A stretch of 9,663 nt of DNA from an uncultured bacterium (GTDB taxonomy: Bacteria > Planctomycetota > Phycisphaerae > Phycisphaerales > SM1A02), in the NCBI GenBank assembly GCA_903914045.1, contig CAIWNO010000395.1:1-9663 (forward strand), written 5' to 3'. A model generated the notes under the pieces. The model was not told the DNA's origin, made no database searches, and saw nothing but the letters and a program-made list of their open reading frames with translations. This document shows positions 6,127 through 9,663 of this stretch, piece by piece. Positions within the stretch are counted from its first letter, which is position 1, and every line of letters begins with the position of its first letter. The position numbers and the translations under genes were made by a program.

Positions 6127-7605
6127 TCATCCAGAGTTTGCAATGGCGAAGGTCATGACCGCGGGATCGGTTCCCGCGTTCACAGTGCGAACACGAATCA
6201 CGGTGACTGGCGCCGATGGAATTGGCACAGGACCAATTGTTTTTCCATCGGACATTGTGATTGAAATCACGCCGGACTCAGGGCGATTCACTCGGCACCA
6301 CAACACGCGCTTGGGCAACGTCAGCCAACAGCGCAAGTCCGCCGAATTTGCGGCCACTTGGTAGACGGCGCCAATAATGGAACCCCAATTTCCCATGCCC
6401 TGCTGCAAACCATATGTGGCGGCGGCTTTGCTTGCGCTTGAAACCAGCGTGGCAATAATAATTCCAGGAAGTCGGGCGTTGAAATCTTGCGCGACCACCG
6501 CGTCCATATCCGTAAGCAACGCGGCGTTGGTCACCACGTCCGCGGCGCTCACTGTGAAGCCGGTGACCGAGGGCTCGTTGCGCATTTCAAGCAGCGGAAA
6601 CGCGGCGCCAACATAAGGAACTTGCGCGATGAACAATGGAATATCCAAACGTAACTCTTTCAATGAAGGCGCGCGGCCGGCCTCAACAAATACAAACACA
6701 CATTGCGCAGGCGTCTGTCCGTTGGCCGCGTTTCCCGCCATGTCGACATCTTTCAATGCTTCTTCGTTTACGGGCGCGGGCAACATTTCGGCAACGCGCT
6801 TGAACGTGGTTCGAGCTTGCTCAAATTGTCCCGTGGCAAATCGATTCACCGCGCGCAAGTATGTTGAGTATGGAATTTCATAATTGCTGTAGCCGCGCAT
6901 TTCGCGCAGCGTTCCGTAATTGGCGTTGATCACCGCTTGAAAACCAGGATCATCTAACGTTTTGTTGGCGTCGTAACCGTTTTTTTTGCCAGACTCTTCA
7001 AAGGCTTTCGTTTCTTTTTCAATTTGCGATTGATTTTTTTCGACAAAATCTGTTTGCCAATTTTGCGCACGGCGTAATTCAACTGCGGCCTTCTCTTGTT
7101 GCCCAAGCGCGAAATAATTCAGCGATTGATATGTGTTCAACATGATGCGGTCCACCCCTGTTCCGCGGTACGTGCGAATGGTTTGATTTGTCAGAGCCGC
7201 CGCCACCTCCTCGGTGACTTTGGTCTCCGCTTTTTCATCCAAGTAAGGAGAAATTTCATTCCATACGGATTCATACGTGGCCACGCTTGCGGGATATTGC
7301 GCGGCGGCTTGCTGAATTGTTCCGCCATCCAAATAAAACACAACGCCATTGATGGGCGCGTCGGACTTGCCATCTCCATCAGAATCTTGCAGCGAATATT
7401 CTGCCATCAATGGCGCGATTTGCGTGGCGGCTGAGGAAAATTTTCCTTCATCAAACTCCATCATGGTCGACTTCATCTTTGAGTCGTAGCCACAGCCCGT
7501 CATGGCAATCATGGACAACAACAACGCAGTAACACGCAAAAAAAATTCCAGCGTGCTCGCGCGCTGCTTGGAGATTTTGATAAGGCTTGAACCAGAATGA
7601 CTCAT
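6127..7605 (-). CDS. COG3014-type lipoprotein with helical repeats
   Basis: A 492-residue predicted lipoprotein from the ATG at 7605. The signal peptide is unusual: about 20 polar residues precede the hydrophobic core, ending in MTGC with the lipidated cysteine at 38. Residues 84-190 carry the pattern of the COG3014 family: YLDGGTIQQA (a FYL.kG-like helix), a long helix to about 140, TYRGTGVDRIMLNTYQSLNY (145-164) and ALGQQEKAAVELRRAQNWQ, a TPR-like pair. A further helical pair lies near 246-275 (RAVNRFATGQFEQARTTF). The second half has the family's FVFVEAGRAPSLKELRLDIPLF segment (304-325) and a closing beta-rich part with WLTLPKRVLWCRV. DSDGDGKSD (74-82) resembles a calcium-binding loop. It starts seven bases after the CsgG-like gene's stop, so translation is probably coupled; I see no ribosome-binding site. 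A TTG at 7635 could add ten residues but overlaps the previous gene. The function of COG3014 is not established; periplasmic scaffolding is a guess. Confidence 0.85.
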   Translation of the reverse strand: MSHSGSSLIKISKQRASTLEFFLRVTALLLSMIAMTGCGYDSKMKSTMMEFDEGKFSSAATQIAPLMAEYSLQDSDGDGKSDAPINGVVFYLDGGTIQQAAAQYPASVATYESVWNEISPYLDEKAETKVTEEVAAALTNQTIRTYRGTGVDRIMLNTYQSLNYFALGQQEKAAVELRRAQNWQTDFVEKNQSQIEKETKAFEESGKKNGYDANKTLDDPGFQAVINANYGTLREMRGYSNYEIPYSTYLRAVNRFATGQFEQARTTFKRVAEMLPAPVNEEALKDVDMAGNAANGQTPAQCVFVFVEAGRAPSLKELRLDIPLFIAQVPYVGAAFPLLEMRNEPSVTGFTVSAADVVTNAALLTDMDAVVAQDFNARLPGIIIATLVSSASKAAATYGLQQGMGNWGSIIGAVYQVAANSADLRCWLTLPKRVLWCRVNRPESGVISITMSDGKTIGPVPIPSAPVTVIRVRTVNAGTDPAVMTFAIANSG

Positions 7606-7612
7606 GCAGACA

Positions 7613-9663
7613 TCACGGAATAATTTGTCCGCCAAGAATGCCTGGATAGATTGTCGCCGGCGCCTGCGTGGTGTTCACCTTGTAATCCACCGACATTTTG
7701 GAATTGCGCAAGTATTGCGCAAAGGCGTTCATTTGCTCAACCTGGGCGTCGGTGAGTTGCTGCTTCTCTTTTACATTTTGCAGAAACGCAGTGTTGGTCA
7801 GCCACCGCTCATAACTTGGAGCGTCCAATTGCAATGGAATGATCAACTCGGTGGGCACGCCAGCGCGAACATTGATGGTCTTCTGCCAAGTCTTGAAGCC
7901 GGCGCGGCTCACGGACAGCTTGTGCATGCCCGCTGTTGCGGGTAGCGGCGCCATGCTTGGACTTGGCGCGGAACCAATCACCACGCCATCCAGTTCGACA
8001 ATCGCGGAAAGTTGCGTGGGCTGCATGTTCAAGTTGTTGCCAGTGAACACATAATTGCCCGTGTCATTTTTAACCAACTCGGGAACGGTCAGGTCCTGCA
8101 TGGTGCACACAATCGAAAGCCCACTTGCGGCACTGTCCGTGGGCGCGACCACTTTGCGTTGCTCGCATTTGGAAAGTAATTGCTGGCACATTCCATCGGC
8201 AACTTGCTTGAAAAGCGGACCAGTGAGCGTGAGTTGCGTGTTCAAATTTTGCGTGTTGCGATAGGTTTCAACGCCGGAAGTTTCACCTGAAATAAACATT
8301 TTCCCAGTGGATGTGTCAAGCACTTTATAGGTGCCAGTGAGCGTGTACGTGATATTTTCCGTCTTCACGCCCAGGCGTTCGTCTTGAAAATTCTTCACGC
8401 TGTTGTCGAACGAAGTCAGCGAACCAATCAACACGTATTGACAACCCATGTTGCCCGCGAGTGCGGTTGCCGAAGATTGATTTGAAAGAAGCTTGTCCAA
8501 GTCCTCGTAGCGTTCAGCGCCACCTTGCAACACCTCGATCGCGTCGCGAACTGTTTTTGCCTCGCCTGTCAGCGTGGCTTGTGTTCCTTGATTCGGTCCG
8601 CCCGTGGCGAACTTGGAGAGGCTGTTGATGACATCCTCGCGCGAAATAATTTTAAAGCACGCGCCTTCAAGCCGCGCCACCATCATGTCCTCTAAAATAG
8701 AAACTTTGTCGCCCGCAATATCTTTGCAGCGGTTCTTAATAAAGATGGCCGCGGTGTAGGGCGGACCAGAAATAGGTTTGGCGGAATGCGTGTCTGTTGC
8801 CAAAGGCGCTTTGGTATTGGGCGCTATCGATGGCGCAGTGCTTGCGTCAGTCTGTGTTGCGGACACATTGTCACGAACTGCAAATTCCGCTTCATCAATT
8901 TCGCCACGACCTGACACCGCGCCAGGCGAGGTCTGTGGCGCAGGCTTTGCGGCATCAACGGTGGCGGGACATGTTGTGCGAGTGGAAAGACGCGCAACGC
9001 AACCAATATCAACGCCTGTGTTTGCTCCGCATAATTCACCTTTAGCAAATTTTGGTTGAACATCGGTGATTTTCATCCAGCCAACCGCGACCTCTTCTTT
9101 GCCCAACACTTCACCCGTATCTGGATCCACAAGCTCTTTGCCTTGCGCGGAAATTTGCCAGATTTGGTCGGCTTTTACGCCAGTTCCATCGCCACGATTG
9201 ATGGTGGCAACACCATCCGTCATGGCCAGAATTTTTGCGGGCAACAACACGTCAATGATTCGATTCGCAATTTTTGCGGACATCAATCCAGCCAAATCCA
9301 CAATAGCTTTCTCCGTCAGGCTTGCGCCCTTTTCACTGGTGACATATTCAGCGTTGCGCACAAAATCCGAATTGTCCACGCGAAAACTTGTGGACTCAAG
9401 CAACTTGCCTGATGTGGTGTTGTACATCTTGCACACGCACAGCAATGTCACAATGCGCTTGGTGGCTTCCTTGCCAATACCTTCAAACTTTGCGGTTTGC
9501 ACATTGTCTTGAAAGTCCGTGATGGACGTCACGATCATGTATTGCGCGCCGGCAACTTTTCCAGCCTTGGCGACATTTGCATCACTGGCGTCGGTGTTTC
9601 CACTGGCGCCCAAATCTTGCTCCTTGATCAGATCGCCCAAGTCGCTGCGAGCGATGACATCGA
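7613..9663 (-). CDS. Tandem CsgG-like and PEGA domain envelope protein, 5' end outside window
   Basis: At least 682 residues are visible; the frame stays open to the right edge, so the start and any signal peptide are missing. Residues are numbered from the first complete codon. Residues 1-141 are a CsgG-type domain cut in its early part: DVIARSDLGDLIKEQDL followed by GAQYMIVTSITDF (38-50), matching the family's R..L..LL.EQ and GA.Y.i.GsIt.F motifs. A beta-rich FlgT/CsgG-associated segment (142-224) holds VDPDTGEVLG (178-187). An Ala/Thr/Pro linker (225-297) leads to a second, diverged CsgG-like domain (302-497) with ISREDVINSL (339-348) and GCQYVLIGSLTSF (406-418). A PEGA-type beta domain (547-612: ELDGVVIGSAP, then HKLSVSRAGFKTW) and a short helix end the protein. 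CsgG in curli export forms an outer-membrane pore, but the pore-forming strands are not evident here, and no curli genes are present. A scaffold role in the envelope beside LpoB and COG3014 is inferred. Confidence 0.88.
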   Translation of the reverse strand, partial: DVIARSDLGDLIKEQDLGASGNTDASDANVAKAGKVAGAQYMIVTSITDFQDNVQTAKFEGIGKEATKRIVTLLCVCKMYNTTSGKLLESTSFRVDNSDFVRNAEYVTSEKGASLTEKAIVDLAGLMSAKIANRIIDVLLPAKILAMTDGVATINRGDGTGVKADQIWQISAQGKELVDPDTGEVLGKEEVAVGWMKITDVQPKFAKGELCGANTGVDIGCVARLSTRTTCPATVDAAKPAPQTSPGAVSGRGEIDEAEFAVRDNVSATQTDASTAPSIAPNTKAPLATDTHSAKPISGPPYTAAIFIKNRCKDIAGDKVSILEDMMVARLEGACFKIISREDVINSLSKFATGGPNQGTQATLTGEAKTVRDAIEVLQGGAERYEDLDKLLSNQSSATALAGNMGCQYVLIGSLTSFDNSVKNFQDERLGVKTENITYTLTGTYKVLDTSTGKMFISGETSGVETYRNTQNLNTQLTLTGPLFKQVADGMCQQLLSKCEQRKVVAPTDSAASGLSIVCTMQDLTVPELVKNDTGNYVFTGNNLNMQPTQLSAIVELDGVVIGSAPSPSMAPLPATAGMHKLSVSRAGFKTWQKTINVRAGVPTELIIPLQLDAPSYERWLTNTAFLQNVKEKQQLTDAQVEQMNAFAQYLRNSKMSVDYKVNTTQAPATIYPGILGGQIIP

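Noticed and set aside
6978..6989. Eight A on the coding strand before AAC (A AAA AAC type heptamer) as a programmed -1 frameshift site in the COG3014 gene
   Set aside because: The zero frame continues with good family similarity on both sides, and I found no stimulatory hairpin or meaningful alternative frame. It is more likely an ordinary KKN stretch.
7606..7635. TTG start giving a ten-residue longer COG3014 protein
   Set aside because: It would overlap the end of the CsgG-like gene and lengthen an already long signal-peptide leader. The ATG at 7605, seven bases after the stop, is more natural.
9638..9640. TTG at 9640 as the start of the CsgG-like protein
   Set aside because: The frame continues upstream to the window edge with DVIARSD, which is part of the conserved CsgG motif, so the true start lies outside the window.
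7613..9663. Curli secretion system, suggested by the CsgG similarity
   Set aside because: No csgA, csgB, csgE or csgF-like gene is present, and the neighbours are the COG3014, YcfL and LpoB families, which form a different known neighbourhood.
1..9663. tRNA, rRNA, CRISPR repeats, insertion sequences or attachment sites
   Set aside because: I found no cloverleaf-like sequences, regularly spaced direct repeats, transposase motifs or terminal inverted repeats; the window is almost entirely filled by six minus-strand genes.

Overview
The window is about 50% GC by eye, higher over the first 2 kb, and every gene I can support lies on the minus strand. The genes are therefore described in transcription order, from the right edge to the left. 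Three of them encode predicted lipoproteins with signal peptidase II lipoboxes, which implies a diderm (outer-membrane) bacterium. The large Ser/Thr kinase has the glycine-loop, RGDLD and ARP.S..YR..K signatures of kinase-TPR proteins that are abundant in Planctomycetota and also found in Acidobacteriota and some Xanthomonadales. Together with the scarcity of Shine-Dalgarno sequences before several genes, this makes a Planctomycetota-like (possibly Phycisphaerae-like) source my best guess. That is inference only; no rRNA or other phylogenetic marker is present.

Right part (9663 to 5035): a compact four-gene envelope operon. It starts with a protein carrying two CsgG-like domains and a PEGA domain, whose 5' end lies outside the window. 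It continues with a COG3014-type lipoprotein carrying helical repeats, a YcfL (DUF1425) lipoprotein and an LpoB-family lipoprotein. The gaps are 7, 42 and 27 bp. This combination of CsgG-like protein, COG3014, YcfL and LpoB is known as a gene neighbourhood in gammaproteobacteria, where only LpoB has a well-defined role (outer-membrane activator of PBP1B).

Middle part (4965 to 2173): a 930-residue transmembrane Ser/Thr kinase begins 69 bp after lpoB on the same strand. It has a complete set of catalytic motifs, one membrane helix, and about 510 residues of helical, TPR-like sequence predicted to face the periplasm, where the lipoproteins are. It could be the last gene of the operon or have its own weak promoter.

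Left part (1997 to 1): after a 175-bp AT-rich spacer holding a candidate promoter and several inverted repeats, a long Ala/Glu/Arg/Gln-rich coiled-coil protein runs off the left edge. It stays open for 665 codons and has no signal peptide, so it is probably cytoplasmic.

A reasonable working model, which is inference, is an envelope module in which periplasmic or outer-membrane CsgG/LpoB-like lipoproteins are linked to an inside-out signalling kinase. There are no tRNAs, rRNAs, CRISPR arrays, insertion sequences or recombination genes in the window.
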